64,000 nt of DNA, from positions 1,550,001-1,614,000 of the forward strand of contig CM074702.1 of assembly GCA_037367355.1 (NCBI GenBank), in the 5' to 3' direction. Positions 12,088 to 23,151 of this stretch are shown piece after piece (the first letter of the stretch is position 1; the number at the start of each line of letters is the position of its first letter). The notes below the pieces were generated by a model. It was not told the origin of the DNA. It did not search any database and worked only from the letters and a program-made list of their open reading frames with translations. The stretch comes from Neoscytalidium dimidiatum. Its lineage: Eukaryota > Ascomycota > Dothideomycetes > Botryosphaeriales > Botryosphaeriaceae. The position numbers and the translations under genes were made by a program.

Positions 12088-12770
12088 GGTGGTGGTCGTG
12101 GCCGCGATCACGAGATGCGATCGAGATCGGTACGATTATCGTGTCGGATTGGTGGTGCGACAGCGTTCCGAACGAAGTCGTGAGTGTATAATTGTGAGCT
12201 TGTTGGTGGTTCGAAAGTTTGGGCCCGCGCTGGCGGTGACGTTTGAAAGCCTGCCCCGCAGCCCACTTTGCCTATCGATAACCAGTGCCCACAAAAGTTC
12301 CCTTTTCGTTTCGGCTATGATGAGATTCGGGTCCTGGAGCAAATATATGCTAATAACATGAGGGGTTGAATCTGGTAAAATGTGAGCTGAAAAAGAAAAC
12401 ATTCATATTCGTGAGGATCACCAAAATTTCAGTCACAATAGGTGTTTTTCAATTTGCTGGACTCTGGGAGCAGTCGAAATTTCTATCCAAGCAAAGATCT
12501 ATTGTGATACCCATGAGGAAGCTTTACGGATCAGTGCTAGCTTCGGAATTCGACACCCAGCTCAGACCCCGTCTCTTCTTTTGACTTTCTCCCAATTCCT
12601 TTTTTTTTTGGGCATGCCATCCGTTACAACGAGAACGACTCATGGTACAAACGAGAGAAAGAACAGGAATGTTGAATTCATGGCTAGCACGAGGCCGCAG
12701 GCAAAAGCACTAGATCTCCCCAGACTTCGTTGAATGGTGCTCTGAAAGTAGATATCCAGAGCCCGCATGT
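12088..12770. other. Intergenic region: Pelota 5' region and permease 3' region
   Basis: About 0.7 kb between two minus-strand genes. It includes a short T run near 12600 and the presumed 3' untranslated region of the permease. No coding sequence is supported. Confidence 0.45.
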
Positions 12771-14372
12771 TTAACGTCCGAATGCCTTGATCTCCCACCA
12801 CCTCAATGGAGGGAAGATCAGCGAGGCCCAAGCGAAGCCAACATAGTTTCCCATATCAGCTCCATAATCTCCAACGGTCTTGGCGATTGGTCCGATGTAC
12901 CAGACTTGGGCCATGCACAATATTGCACCTACCCATCCGACTAGGAAGGTAATGAGTGCCGCAATGCCTAGTGGGAGGTGCTTCTTATCATTCCATCGCT
13001 CCCAGTCCCACTTCAGTGCAGTGTTCCTCCGGAAGAGGAGGTGTTCCTCGAGGGTGATGGCAAGCCAAATACACACCCAATAACCCATCAGCGCGAGGAA
13101 GTTGGTGAAGATCTCTGCAAGATGTGCGCGTCCAGCAGCGGCGCATGCAGTGTAAATGACTACGCCAACGGTATTCCAGACGACGCGTGGTATTTCAGCG
13201 CACCAGCGACCTAGGATCTGGAAATCCACGCCGGAAGAGTACGTCGGAGGTATGAGATTGGCCACAAGCCCAAGCGCTACCACAACGCCGCAGAACTGGC
13301 CAAATACACCCAACGGGGCATATCCTTCCACGATGAGAGCACCCTGTGATATCTCATAGGCTGCAGCCCAGCTAGAATTACTCGTCATCCCAGAGGCAAG
13401 ACCGATGCCTAAGACGAAGGCGAACGTAAAGCTGGCGGACAAGCCAACCATTGTCACCGTGAAGACTTTCCAAGCAGGCGTGGAGGACGGGTAGTACACA
13501 AAGTAGTCCGCTGCGCCTCCTCCATAAGTGATGGCCGCTGCAAGACAGAGCGAGAAGAACGAGAGCCTGTTTCCTGCAAGGGTGCGGGGATCTCCAGCGG
13601 AAGAGGGGGCCGTGATGTCGAAGTTCGGACCGGCGACGCCAGCCAGGATGCACAAGACTATCAGCTGCGGGAGCCAAGCGTAGCGCTCGTAGTAATGAAA
13701 AACAGCATATCCGAAAGTTGTAATACCCCAGGTGATTATCGCAACGATGATAATGCCCACGACGATGGATAGGCTATTCGTGGAAACTGCTGATAGGATT
13801 TGTCCGGCGATGACGCAGTCAATCAGAGCGTAGCCAAGCAGAACGATGACGTTCAGTAGCACAACGAGCTTGGAAGGATACCAGCCCATAGTATAGCGTG
13901 CGAAGATCATTGTTCTGTTCCCGGAACGCGGCCCGAAAGTTGCGGCGTACGCAACACCCATGCAGCCCACTAGCATCCCGAAAACTGCACACAGGCAGCT
14001 GTCAGTAAAGCTGAGGTAGTACACAGCGGGTCCGAGCATCCCAAGGGCGACGTTATTGGCAGCCAGGTTGATTGAAAACCACAAAATCGCGATTTGGGTG
14101 TAGCCTAGTGAGCGGAGGTCGTGACGTTCATTTGGCTCCACCCGTTGAATGCCACGTGCCTCCAAATTGTACTCCACGAGGGTTTGCTCGAAATATTTGT
14201 ACCAGCTCTTGGCAAAATCCAGGACAGTGGACGGGAAGCGGGTTGAGTCCGCAGAACGATCTTGCAGGGCCAGAGGTTCCTGTTTCCCAGGTGCTCGGGT
14301 CTCATCCTGCGAAACAGGAATGTCGCCTTTCTCAACGTCGCCATTCGTGGCGGCCTGCTGTTCGTCGGGCAT
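12771..14372 (-). CDS. Purine-cytosine permease, NCS1 family (FCY2-like)
   Basis: Intronless gene of 533 aa, a normal length for the FCY2-type branch of the NCS1 nucleobase:cation symporters. It should import cytosine and purines (adenine, guanine, hypoxanthine) across the plasma membrane. The first 80 residues are hydrophilic and cytosolic. About 12 hydrophobic segments follow, starting at LGYTQIAILWFSINLAANNV. The GPRSGNRTMIFARYTMGWYP block is the family signature around TM3. GGGAADYFVYYPSSTPAWKVF and IPPTYSSGVDFQILGRW are also typical. The ATG at 14372 is the first in frame. The 200 bp upstream contain a G-rich tract annotated separately. Substrate specificity within the FCY2 group cannot be read from sequence alone. 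Confidence 0.93.
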   Translation of the reverse strand: MPDEQQAATNGDVEKGDIPVSQDETRAPGKQEPLALQDRSADSTRFPSTVLDFAKSWYKYFEQTLVEYNLEARGIQRVEPNERHDLRSLGYTQIAILWFSINLAANNVALGMLGPAVYYLSFTDSCLCAVFGMLVGCMGVAYAATFGPRSGNRTMIFARYTMGWYPSKLVVLLNVIVLLGYALIDCVIAGQILSAVSTNSLSIVVGIIIVAIITWGITTFGYAVFHYYERYAWLPQLIVLCILAGVAGPNFDITAPSSAGDPRTLAGNRLSFFSLCLAAAITYGGGAADYFVYYPSSTPAWKVFTVTMVGLSASFTFAFVLGIGLASGMTSNSSWAAAYEISQGALIVEGYAPLGVFGQFCGVVVALGLVANLIPPTYSSGVDFQILGRWCAEIPRVVWNTVGVVIYTACAAAGRAHLAEIFTNFLALMGYWVCIWLAITLEEHLLFRRNTALKWDWERWNDKKHLPLGIAALITFLVGWVGAILCMAQVWYIGPIAKTVGDYGADMGNYVGFAWASLIFPPLRWWEIKAFGR

Positions 14373-16319
14373 GGCTCCCTAAATGCTTGTCAGAATTCCA
14401 CTGTCCATCAGGCGGGAGCGGGGTATGAGGCAAGCAGCATGCGTCCTTTCGCTAGAATTATCTAGATCAAGTTCAACCGTGTAATCTCAGCTCGTCGGGT
14501 TCCAGTTAACATCTCTATAGTCGCGCCAGAGGTCCAACAGCTCCCCCACACAATGCACGCTGATAGATACTGCATGGTCGGGCGTGGGGGAGGAGGGGAG
14601 CGGGGGGTGGCACAGAGAAACGCTACGGAAGTCCGACGAACACCGGTGTCATGCTGATGCTACCTAGATACCTTGATCCGAGAGTTTCTCCGCGCGATTG
14701 GCATGCATTTTGCTCTGATTCGTACTTTCAGAGGTCTTGGGGTGCGATGAAGGGGCGACAAGAGATAGACAAGACGAAGATAAGACGCAGCGGTTGAGGT
14801 GGGGTGGTGGTGTGTGGTGGTGTGGTGTTGAAAATCTGCAAAATGACTCGCAAGCGACTGGGGGCTGACTAGGCGGCGGTTCTAGAAAGCGCTGATCTCA
14901 CGGTTGCCCTCCGCACCTGCCGGTCTTGTGCTGGGCGCCGAGTATTTGGATGCTGGGGGGCGGGAAGATGGTGGAGTGGGGAGGCTGTGGCAGGCGTGGC
15001 AGGTACTGGCCAAGGAAAGAGCCCGCGCACCGGTGAGTGGGGAAGCTTTTCCCGACTCGCATCGCTGCTGGTTAAGTCGCACCCGCCGGCGGCCACAACA
15101 TTCGGTCCGCAAGTGTCATCTGTGATCTCCGAATAACGAAACTCTATCTGACAGGCTCTCCGCACACAACATCTGAGTCTGACGCCTTTCCTGACGCAGT
15201 TAAAGTGCTGCGCCCAGCTTAGACCAATAGGAGTATAGCACGGAACACGAAAACAAAGTTACAAGTCTGGGAATGGGATTGGCTGCGGGACGGGCTCCCG
15301 CGGAGGACAAGCACAGGGCTACTGTACTCCAGGACCAACCGGAACTCTCGACGAGAAACTCCGATGCATGCTGCACCCCAAGAATACACACCTTGAAATC
15401 GCTCTGGGCACCTTGCAATGGCTTTGACTAGTGATCTCAATCTGGGGAAACAAAGCTGAGGACACTGTCTCTACATTAAATACGTGTAAGCTATGTAATA
15501 CGATATGGCATGGGTATCCGCTTTTCCGGACGAAGAAATGCTAACCTACGCCGCAACATATGCCAAGGATACAGAGAAGAAAACCCACAAGATCTCCGTC
15601 ATCAACCGAAATTCCACAAAAGCAAGTTAGACATGGGCTCCTCAACCGGGCTATGATTTAAAAGTGTCGGATAAGTAGAGGTATTTTAATACTGGTCCAC
15701 TGCACAGCTTGATCGGTGCAATGAGACCGGAGGTGGTCCACGCTCTCCAGGTGTCCACTGCGGGGCTCCAGTTGAACGGTGCCGAGAGCTCGGGATAAGA
15801 AAAGCTGAACCACGTTGGTGGGTCTTCGTGATAGACCAGTGTTGGTGCAAGGAAAATGACGTCTAGAACGTCAGAAGATGCGACGATCCTTTACTCGAAA
15901 GCTGGGCGCCAAGCCATGAGCTCGACAGCTTGTCGGGGCTAAGGTCACCATCGGAGCTAGACGAGGAGCCGTGGAGTCTTTGCGCAAGACAGACGGCCAA
16001 GTCGGAGCTTGGCGGAAGCTGACTTTGCGTCTGGGCTTCTTTGATTTGCTGGGCACCGAGACTCTTCAGCCGCGCGAGGTGCGCGATTCCGTCCGAGTAC
16101 GAAGCTGGACGCCGTATCGAAACCCGACGTCAATGTGGAGTGTGAGATTCAAGTAGTGATCGTTGGCGGGGCAGCAACCTGGGGCTGGAATGATCTCAGA
16201 GTACTCCAGACAATCGTCCCCTGAATGCAGACAATGAGGATCGTGGGAGCAAGGGCCACGGTGCTCTTTGACGTCGAGCTGACCGGTGTTCCACGCTTGC
16301 TCCAGACTCAACGTGATGT
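14373..16319. other. Intergenic region with G-rich permease promoter
   Basis: Holds the permease upstream region, a G/T-rich purine-pyrimidine stretch near 14796-14830 and about 1.3 kb of sequence with no recognisable gene. Open frames on either strand (such as 16066-16311 minus, just downstream of the small protein) have no motif that I recognise. Confidence 0.45.
14580..14607 (+). promoter_or_regulatory. G-quadruplex-type G tract / CreA-like sites upstream of the permease
   Basis: Four runs of G (3, 5, 4 and 6 long) with loops of 3, 4 and 3 nt lie about 210 bp upstream of the permease ATG. They satisfy the classic four-run G-quadruplex pattern on the plus strand. The same tract contains GTGGGG- and GCGGGG-type words that match the CreA/Mig1 consensus (SYGGRG). 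Both readings come from sequence pattern only; no function is shown. Confidence 0.45.
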
Positions 16320-16541
16320 TTACTCCTGATCAGAGGGCTCGGCGGACGAGAGCCGAGACGAAGTCGACGAGGTGGACGAGACAGACGGGTTGCGAGGCGG
16401 GTAGAGCGGGCGAGTGGTAGCCTGGGGCTGCTCATCGTCATCATCATCCGGGAGGAAGATGTTGGGGTCGGCGCGAATGGCCTGACCACCGCGGAGGTTG
16501 GTGATGTAGATGTACTGCTGAGTGCTGTTGGCGGAAGGCAT
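16320..16541 (-). CDS. Small acidic Ser-rich hypothetical protein (73 aa)
   Basis: Open frame with ATG at 16541 and TAA at 16320-16322. The product begins MPSANSTQQYIYITNLRGGQ and continues AIRADPNIFLPDDDDDEQPQ. It then becomes a disordered Pro/Ser-rich tail (YPPRNPSVSSTSSTSSRLSS). The first half looks like a conserved short beta-rich segment and the acidic run is well formed, so the frame seems genuinely coding. No function is known to me. An intron leading to further exons downstream (toward 16066) is possible but I could not find a convincing donor. The upstream region to about 16740 is Ser/Pro-rich in other frames and is probably 5' untranslated. Confidence 0.5.
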   Translation of the reverse strand: MPSANSTQQYIYITNLRGGQAIRADPNIFLPDDDDDEQPQATTRPLYPPRNPSVSSTSSTSSRLSSAEPSDQE

Positions 16542-17675
16542 GGTGGAGGAGTACGTTCTTGTTCGTAGGTGGGAGTGGAAAGTGGACTGGCTGTCGGTTT
16601 CGCGTTTGGATCGAATGAGATAGATGGTGATAGATGCAGTTTGACGACCGGGAGTCGTTGTGGGGAGAGGCTCTACTTATAATGACAGCACCCTGGCGAT
16701 AGGCCCCAAGAGCTTGATTAACGCCGCTATACTCGGACATCTTTTGTGCTCTTGTGTAAGGCCAGTGAGTCAGCTTGGCGCCCGAATGGCCGCATTAGCT
16801 TTTAAGGTTCCGAGCCTAATGCGGGTCGAGTTCCCGCAAAAGCCGAGCCCCCGTTAAAAAACACCTTGCCGCCTAGCTACACGAGCGATGCGCCCGGAAG
16901 GTGGGGACATGATGAGCTGCTGGCTCCATCGCCGCGCGTTTCTCATGATGCTCGCTGCAGGCTGCAGTGCGTCCGCGGGCCCAGAACGCCGTCGCGCTGT
17001 GCTGGATGCTGCTGCCAACCTCGCGCGAGTCGTCGTCGTCGTCGTCGCCGCCGCCGCCACCTCCCGGCCATCATTTCTCCAGTGCACGGCCCAGTTGCGT
17101 GCTCGTACGTGGATGTGCTGTGACTGCCAGGGCTACAATACCTCCCTCCGTACCCACGCGGCGAGACGGCGCTTACCTAAATAAGCCCGCGACTCGCTCT
17201 GTCGCCCTTATCCCCGGCCACCCGTCTTGTCCGTGCCCGAGTCCGCAGCATTGTTCATCAGCGCTCAATCACCCACGGCTGCCTCGGACATGCGTCTTCT
17301 CAAGCCCGCTTCAATGTATGAGTCTGCCTTACAGAAGATGATGGCAGGAGCAGCCACGCGGCTTGGCCCATGACGACAGGAGTGATGGGTGAAATGCGTC
17401 GCAGCCATCCGCCCACGTCCACACGCGCCGCCCGCCAGCGTGCCGTTGTGACACACTCACCACCACGAGGCAAGCGAGCCCATTCGTCGCAGCTCTCCGC
17501 TCCAAAACGCACCTCAAACCTCAGTCGATCCGCCTGTCGGCTCCCAACCTTTTCTTGCGTCTGACGTGCCCTGCGATCGTCTGCCGTCTAGACCGGTCTC
17601 CGATTGACTTTACTGGGCCGTATCAACCCCCGTCTTTACCCGCCCCGACGCTCTGCGTGTACAGCAAGCACCACG
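16542..17675. other. Divergent intergenic region with trinucleotide repeat
   Basis: Separates the small protein (minus) from nicotinamidase (plus). It holds a GTC/GCC-type trinucleotide run at about 17029-17060 and several GC-rich open frames that overlap on both strands. None of them is supported as a gene. Confidence 0.45.
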
Positions 17676-18542
17676 ATGGCTTCAGCACCAAGCAAGGCTG
17701 ACTTCAAGCCCGCATTGATCATCGTCGACGTTCAGGAAGATTTCTGCCCTCCCGTAAGCCCCTCCCCCCCTCTTCGGCCGTTTCTCCGTCAAATAAAAGT
17801 GGTTCTGCGCCAGGTCGAGTTGCTGCTACTGCGCGCACACTTGCGACCCCGCGCACATCCCACCTTGGTGTACCTCAACCTCACCGCCTCGCACACTGAC
17901 CTGACTGCAACCCAGAAAGGCGCACTCGCCGTCCAGGATGGCCGCGCCATCGTCCCCACCGTGAACCGCCTCCTTGGCCTCCCCTTCGCGCTGAAAATCG
18001 CCACCAAGGACTTTCACCCACCTGACCACATCTCCTTCGCCTCGAACCACCCGGCGCCCGACAACGTGCCCTTCGCCACGACCATCACCATCGCCAACCC
18101 GCTCAACCCGTCCGAGACGCAGACCACGCGCCTCTGGCCCGACCACTGCGTGCAGGGCACGCCCGGCGCCGAGCTGATCCCAGAGCTGGCCCGCGACAGG
18201 ATCACACACGTGGTCGAGAAGGGCCAGGACAAGCGTGTTGAGATGTACAGCGCCTTCTACGACCCGTTCCGCAGCCCGACCGTCGCGCGGAGCGCGCTGG
18301 CCGGCCTGCTGAAGGCCGCCGGCGTGACCGACGTCTTCGTCGTGGGGCTGGCCATGGACTACTGCGTGAAGTTCACCGCGCTGGATGCAACCAAGGAGGG
18401 TTTCAAGACTATGGTCGTGAGCGAGGGGACGAAGGCAGTGGATCCTGCCGGGTGGGCCGGCGTGCAGAAGGAGATGGAAGAGGCTGGAGTGCGCTTTGTG
18501 AGCGTGGACGGGGAGGAGGTCAAGAAGGTGGGCCAGTCGTAG
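17676..18542 (+). CDS. pnc1: Nicotinamidase (PNC1-type isochorismatase-fold hydrolase)
   Basis: Deamidates nicotinamide to nicotinate for NAD+ salvage, and so relieves nicotinamide inhibition of sirtuins. Exons are 17676-17753 and 17916-18542, giving 234 aa. The 162-nt intron starts GTAAGC, has a CTGAC branch site and ends CCAG. It is a multiple of three long, so an unspliced reading stays open but inserts 54 foreign residues between CPP and KGALAVQDGR. I chose the ATG at 17676 because it puts the IIVDVQEDFCPP strand at the usual distance from Met; an upstream in-frame ATG at 17604 adds an unrelated 24 residues. Catalytic Asp18, Lys128 (VVEKGQDK) and Cys176 (GLAMDYCVKFTALDA) are present. So are the metal ligands Asp58, His60 and His103 (KDFHPPDH, WPDHCVQGT). 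Confidence 0.93.
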   Translation: MASAPSKADFKPALIIVDVQEDFCPPVSPSPPLRPFLRQIKVVLRQVELLLLRAHLRPRAHPTLVYLNLTASHTDLTATQKGALAVQDGRAIVPTVNRLLGLPFALKIATKDFHPPDHISFASNHPAPDNVPFATTITIANPLNPSETQTTRLWPDHCVQGTPGAELIPELARDRITHVVEKGQDKRVEMYSAFYDPFRSPTVARSALAGLLKAAGVTDVFVVGLAMDYCVKFTALDATKEGFKTMVVSEGTKAVDPAGWAGVQKEMEEAGVRFVSVDGEEVKKVGQS

Positions 18543-20088
18543 GCAGCACGCGTCTCGAGAATTAGTTCTTGTGTGGATACTCTGAAGTCAGTAAGTCCGA
18601 TGTGTGCGAGCGTGAGGCTACGCCGAGTGGAACGTTATGGCTCTGCAAATGCTGCTGCCTGTAGATGACCCATTGTACAGGTAGGCGACGACTTTCTGGC
18701 CCCTGCCGCAGCCTTTCCATATCTCAGATTCGAATTAAAGATTTCACAAGCACTATGATTGGATGATGGATGGTAGTGACCAGATGTCGGGTACCGAAGA
18801 ATCAATGCGGAATTGCGGACATGGACCAGACCTATGGCAATTCTCGATCGCATTGCCACCCCTCCCACTTTATTCTTCGGAGCCTATCAAGACTCAATCG
18901 GCGAGAGCATGATAAGGGACGGCATGAGACTTGCCGCCGTTGGTGTTGCGGAGGCGGAGGGAGACCAAATGAAGCTTAACTTACCGGATCTCCATCGTCG
19001 AGCCCGATCGAATTCCATTGCTCGCCAAGGCACGGATCAGTTTCGACGTCCCATTCAGAACAGGAGAGGAATCAGCAGCACATCAGCAAGGAGAAGCAGC
19101 GAACCGTAATAATCCCCTCTAAACTATTGCTTGCTCGTTGATGTCGGGTAGGACGTCGCGGCTCTGCTGGGGAGCTGGCGTGGATCAGGGCACACGCATC
19201 CGTAGCTACCCCACAAAGTAAGGTGCCCGCCGAACCGACGAGCCCGCTTGCAAGGGAGATGCTCGTCAAGGTGCGAGCATCTGTCTCAGAATAACATCAG
19301 AATGGAGCCGATTGACCTATCGACGTGCGAGTCGGTAATCGCCGGCATTGCGTGTCAAGCAAGCCCCTTTCAATCCTTATTTTCAGCAGGGACGCCTTGT
19401 ACCTGGAAGTAACCAAGTATGGTAGAAGAGGCCACCGTTACTCAGCGTAAATATAGCAACAGCGTGATGGTCAGCAAGGGAAAATGGCACAGACAAGAAG
19501 TGGGAAACAGAAGCTTCCTAAATGAACCTGTCCAGACCGGTGCGAAGAAGCATTCGGTCCGGAATGTACTGTCGGCATTCGTTGATGGGTATCTAGCTTT
19601 CGAACAAAGACCCAAGTGCTATGAAGATGCCAGGTAACGCGGTGAGACGAGCCCGCGGGGACGGCCACCTTCCTGTACTGCTCGCTATCCAAACCAAGAA
19701 GGACGGTGTCCAAGCTTGTTATATCTAAAAATGCCATTTCGCTCTTTTCGTCCAACATGTTCACCGCAGCGCCTTGCTACTATGCCAACATTTCTTTACG
19801 TTACCAATAAAGCAAATGGGGGAACCAATAAAACCGGAGAAAACGCCGGGCTATGCATAACCACGTGATGGTCGGTACCGTGTATTTTTTGTACAGGTTG
19901 ATGATGATCGAAGCCGCGCACCCGCCGATGGCGGGGAGTTGGGAGATGATCATGTTCGGGGTTGGAGTTGTAGGGGACCTAGGGCCGGTCCGAAGATGGA
20001 GAATTAAGGTTTTGGTTTCATGCACAAATGACTTCGTCGGGTGCCTGAATGTGCACTTTGACAAGAAATTTGCTGGACGAGAAGTGGC
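18543..20088. other. Intergenic region between convergent genes
   Basis: About 1.5 kb containing the 3' ends of nicotinamidase and of the LicD-like gene. The short open frames (18770-19109, 19419-19637) lack recognisable motifs. Confidence 0.45.
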
Positions 20089-21123
20089 TCACACGCCTCC
20101 TTGATGAGTTCCAGAGCGACACTCGTTCTTGTGAGTCGCGCAGTAGGAGCTGTGCGGAATCACGTCAGCGATACGAACATCAGAAATGTAATCAAGAGGC
20201 AGCGGCTTACTTGAGCGGGATCCATTCCATGGTTTCTTGGTCGAAGCGATGACCTTCGTAGCGCGTGTTCGACAAGCTCTTGGCACCGTACTCCTCCTGG
20301 AGCAACGAAGTGTAGGCGTACGGAATCTTGACCGGCATGTTCTCGAAGGTGCTGTCCCGGAGCGGGAAGATGTCGTCGTACTTGAACTTGTGCTTGTCCT
20401 TGCAGTACATCCATCCGGGGTTGCCGGCCTCCTCCTTTTCCTTATCGTGTCTCACCGTTGTGATATCGATGAACAATCCAGTGTCGGTATCAATCCAACG
20501 GGCGTCGATGACGTTGAGCCAGTCCTTGGTGGAGCCGTTCATGTAGTGCGGGTTGACTTCGATCATGTAGTCGCGGCTGATGTCGGTGCCCGGGATGTTG
20601 AAGTGATGCACCGTCATGTTGTAGTAACTGGCGAGATAATGCATGCTCTGCTCCGACATCTGCACGTCGATATCCGTGTCCCAAGGCATGATCTTGCGGT
20701 TCCACCACCAGCCAAGCAACGAGCCGTGCATGATCCACGTCTCGGCGCCAATGTCGTGCATCGTGGACAGGTATGTCTGGACGAGGGCTGTCAGGTTGGA
20801 CAGGCGGTCGTCGTAGGGAAGGGTGGTCTCTGCGAAGCGGCCGTCGTAGTGCGGGTGGAACTAAGCGACTGCATGTTAGGAGTGGCTGTGGGGTTCTACA
20901 CTGTGTGGCGGGCGCGGCTTCGTACAGTGGACTCGTGGAAGTACTTTTCAACAGGGTCGCCACCTTTTCCGCTGTGGTCCTGCTTGTTCTTGGTCTTGAC
21001 GCTCAGGAAGTCGGCGTCTCGTCTCCTTATGGCCGGATCGCGTGCCGGAGCCGGGACGGCGTGCACATGGCTGAGGAGGCTGAGGGCAGCAACGAGCGAG
21101 CATAACGAGAGGCGGGCGAACAT
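20089..21123 (-). CDS. LicD-family / Mnn4-like mannosylphosphorylation protein, secretory
   Basis: Protein of 302 aa from exons 21123-20926, 20860-20211 and 20149-20089. Introns begin GTACGA and GTAAGC; the second has a CTGAC branch site before CACAG. Residues 1-22 are a signal peptide (MFARLSLCSLVAALSLLSHVHA). EKYFHEST is joined by splicing to FHPHYDGRFAETTLPYDDRL, a block typical of fungal LicD proteins. The core shows the LicD signature WIMHGSLLGWWWNRKIMPWD followed by TDIDVQ, i.e. the D-x-D-x-D metal and nucleotide-binding element of the phosphocholine-transferase-like nucleotidyltransferase fold. In yeast, Mnn4 is required for mannosylphosphate transfer to N-glycans in the Golgi. The short last exon (ending CATHKNECRSGTHQGGV) is supported by splice signals rather than homology. 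Substrate is inferred from family only. Confidence 0.88.
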
Positions 21124-23151
21124 GGCGGGAATCCGGAGTAGCGAATGCGTCTAATGCCCGGGTCGCATGTTACGGAGGAGAGTGACGGGAGTTTAGGGGC
21201 CTCGCTGGAGGGATAGACAGGCTGAAGTAAGCCTGGTGTAAGAGCGTTGTCGCGTGAGGGATTACCGGGTGAAGCAACGCAGGGCTGGGGGCGGACGCTC
21301 ACATATTATGGACTCAGCGGCTGCGAGGCACTGCGCAGCGACTCGCGGCCGCGTGTGGAGATGCGACCGAGCACCGACCAGGATGCTGGCGGTGATGTCG
21401 CGGCCACAGGCGTCAGGGGTGGACCGGGCGCCGCCAGCAAAGCCTGCGGGCGCACAGCGAGAGCGCCACATCCAACGTGCAGCGGCTCGCAAACACGGGC
21501 TGGATGGGGCAGAGTGGGCACGGCGCTCTGCCGTCTGCCGTCGACCGCCTGCCTGCCTCTGCCTGCCTCTGCCCGCCTCTGCCGGCCTCGCGAGCACCGC
21601 CTGCGCCGCCCCCACAACTGCTGTGAGCCAAGGTACGACGGGAGACAAGCAGGATGCGGCGCTCGGCAAGGACGGCATTGGCATTGGGCAGACGGATGCT
21701 GCGTCCCGACCGAGCTGGCTGGGGTGACGCGATAGCATGCCTGGCGTGGTGCAATGTTCAGGCGTCGTCATCCATCTGTTGCTGCGCTCGTAAAGCATAA
21801 GTGGACATCAGGCCGCGCGACCGCCAGTCGGCGAGCAGCCCCCGTGCTGACACTGACACTGACACTGACTCTGCTATTCCACGAACATCCCGAATCACCT
21901 GGCGCGCCTGACCAGGCACGCTCCGCCCGCCTGCAGCCTCAACATCGGCCAGGCCATGCCATTGAATAACTGATAAAGACGGCGCTCCCGCCGGCGCTTC
22001 CTGCCGTCTTATCGTGCGTTGCCAGGCAAACACAGGGCTACCGGCCGCCAGACGACACCTCAGGCCGCGTCATCCAGGAGCCAAGCTTTTAACCAAGCTT
22101 TTCAGCCGGCATGTGGCTGGGTCTCGCTACGACAACCGGAGTCGACTGGCAGCCCCCCACCCCCCCCCTTCTCCCCAAGTCTGAGGCCGTTTGCTCTGCT
22201 TGACCCACGGCCCTGGTAAAGCAGAGGCATCTCTTGATGTCGTCCGGACGCACGAGAGGGGTCTGCCAACCCCAGATCAACTTCTCCGCACAGTCGACGC
22301 TCAGCTTAACCGGGCACGCGACACACCCTGCGCATGCTAATTTGGGCCGATACCGTTCATTTGCTGATCCTCTCCAGGAGCAGGTGGTAAGGCCGAAGGA
22401 ACTGCACGTAAGCCCCGAGGTCTAGCAAACTCCGCGACCAGGTGCTGCCGCGACGGCCAATGACAGCGACGGCGGCCGCGGCTGACAAGATTGCCCGACC
22501 GCGTCAACCATGGCTCAGCTCTAGCCGTTTTCACCGGCTGTTGTCAAATCCCTCACTGGCGTTCAGCGACCGGCACAACACATTCTCTTATCCGTACAAT
22601 CCGGGCCTGCAGCGCGAAGGGGGGATGGTAAAAAAAAAAAAAAAAGCTTCCACCAAATATTAGCCGTGATCTCTTCGCCCACGGCTGTTCCCGCCAGTCT
22701 ATCGCTAGTTTGGCTTCTGAGGATATAGGAACAAAGGGAATTTGAGACATGCAGCCGCGGTCCGGGGCGCAGGTGCATTCGCGTCCTGGATGTCGTACGC
22801 GTCCCTCTCTTCCACCCCGGGGTCTGCTGGTTCAATAAGCTCTATTCTGCAAGGAGCCAAATCCGAATGCTTGGAGTCATGCTTCCTTACCCATAAGGTA
22901 GGTCAAGGCCGCTATTGCGATTTGCGGATCATTTACATTCTCAGCTGGCAAGTACTCTGGCTAGCATCAGGCGGCCTGAAATTCCCCTGGCAGCCGGTCT
23001 TTCACACTGGGGAACGATATTCTTTTACATTTCCTGTCTAAGCAACCTTTCAGATCGAGATACCTAAATCGGCCTGGTCTGCTTCCAAAAGTCTCGGAGC
23101 AGCCGCAACTTTATGTCCTAAGCTTAAGCATGGAGTGACAGATTGTCTGCT
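21124..23151. other. GC-rich intergenic region, no gene recognised
   Basis: About 2 kb with low-complexity C/T-rich words (21540-21600), a short GACACT repeat (21847-21870) and an A run at 22630-22645. Long overlapping open frames on both strands around 21250-21800 reflect high GC content and have no motif support. Confidence 0.45.

Noticed and set aside
10930..12183. Plus-strand open frame of 417 codons
   Set aside because: Antisense shadow of the Pelota gene; high GC leaves several frames open, and only the minus strand carries family motifs.
21247..21798. Several 100-180 codon frames on both strands
   Set aside because: GC-rich low-complexity DNA with C/T-rich repeats; no frame has any family motif.
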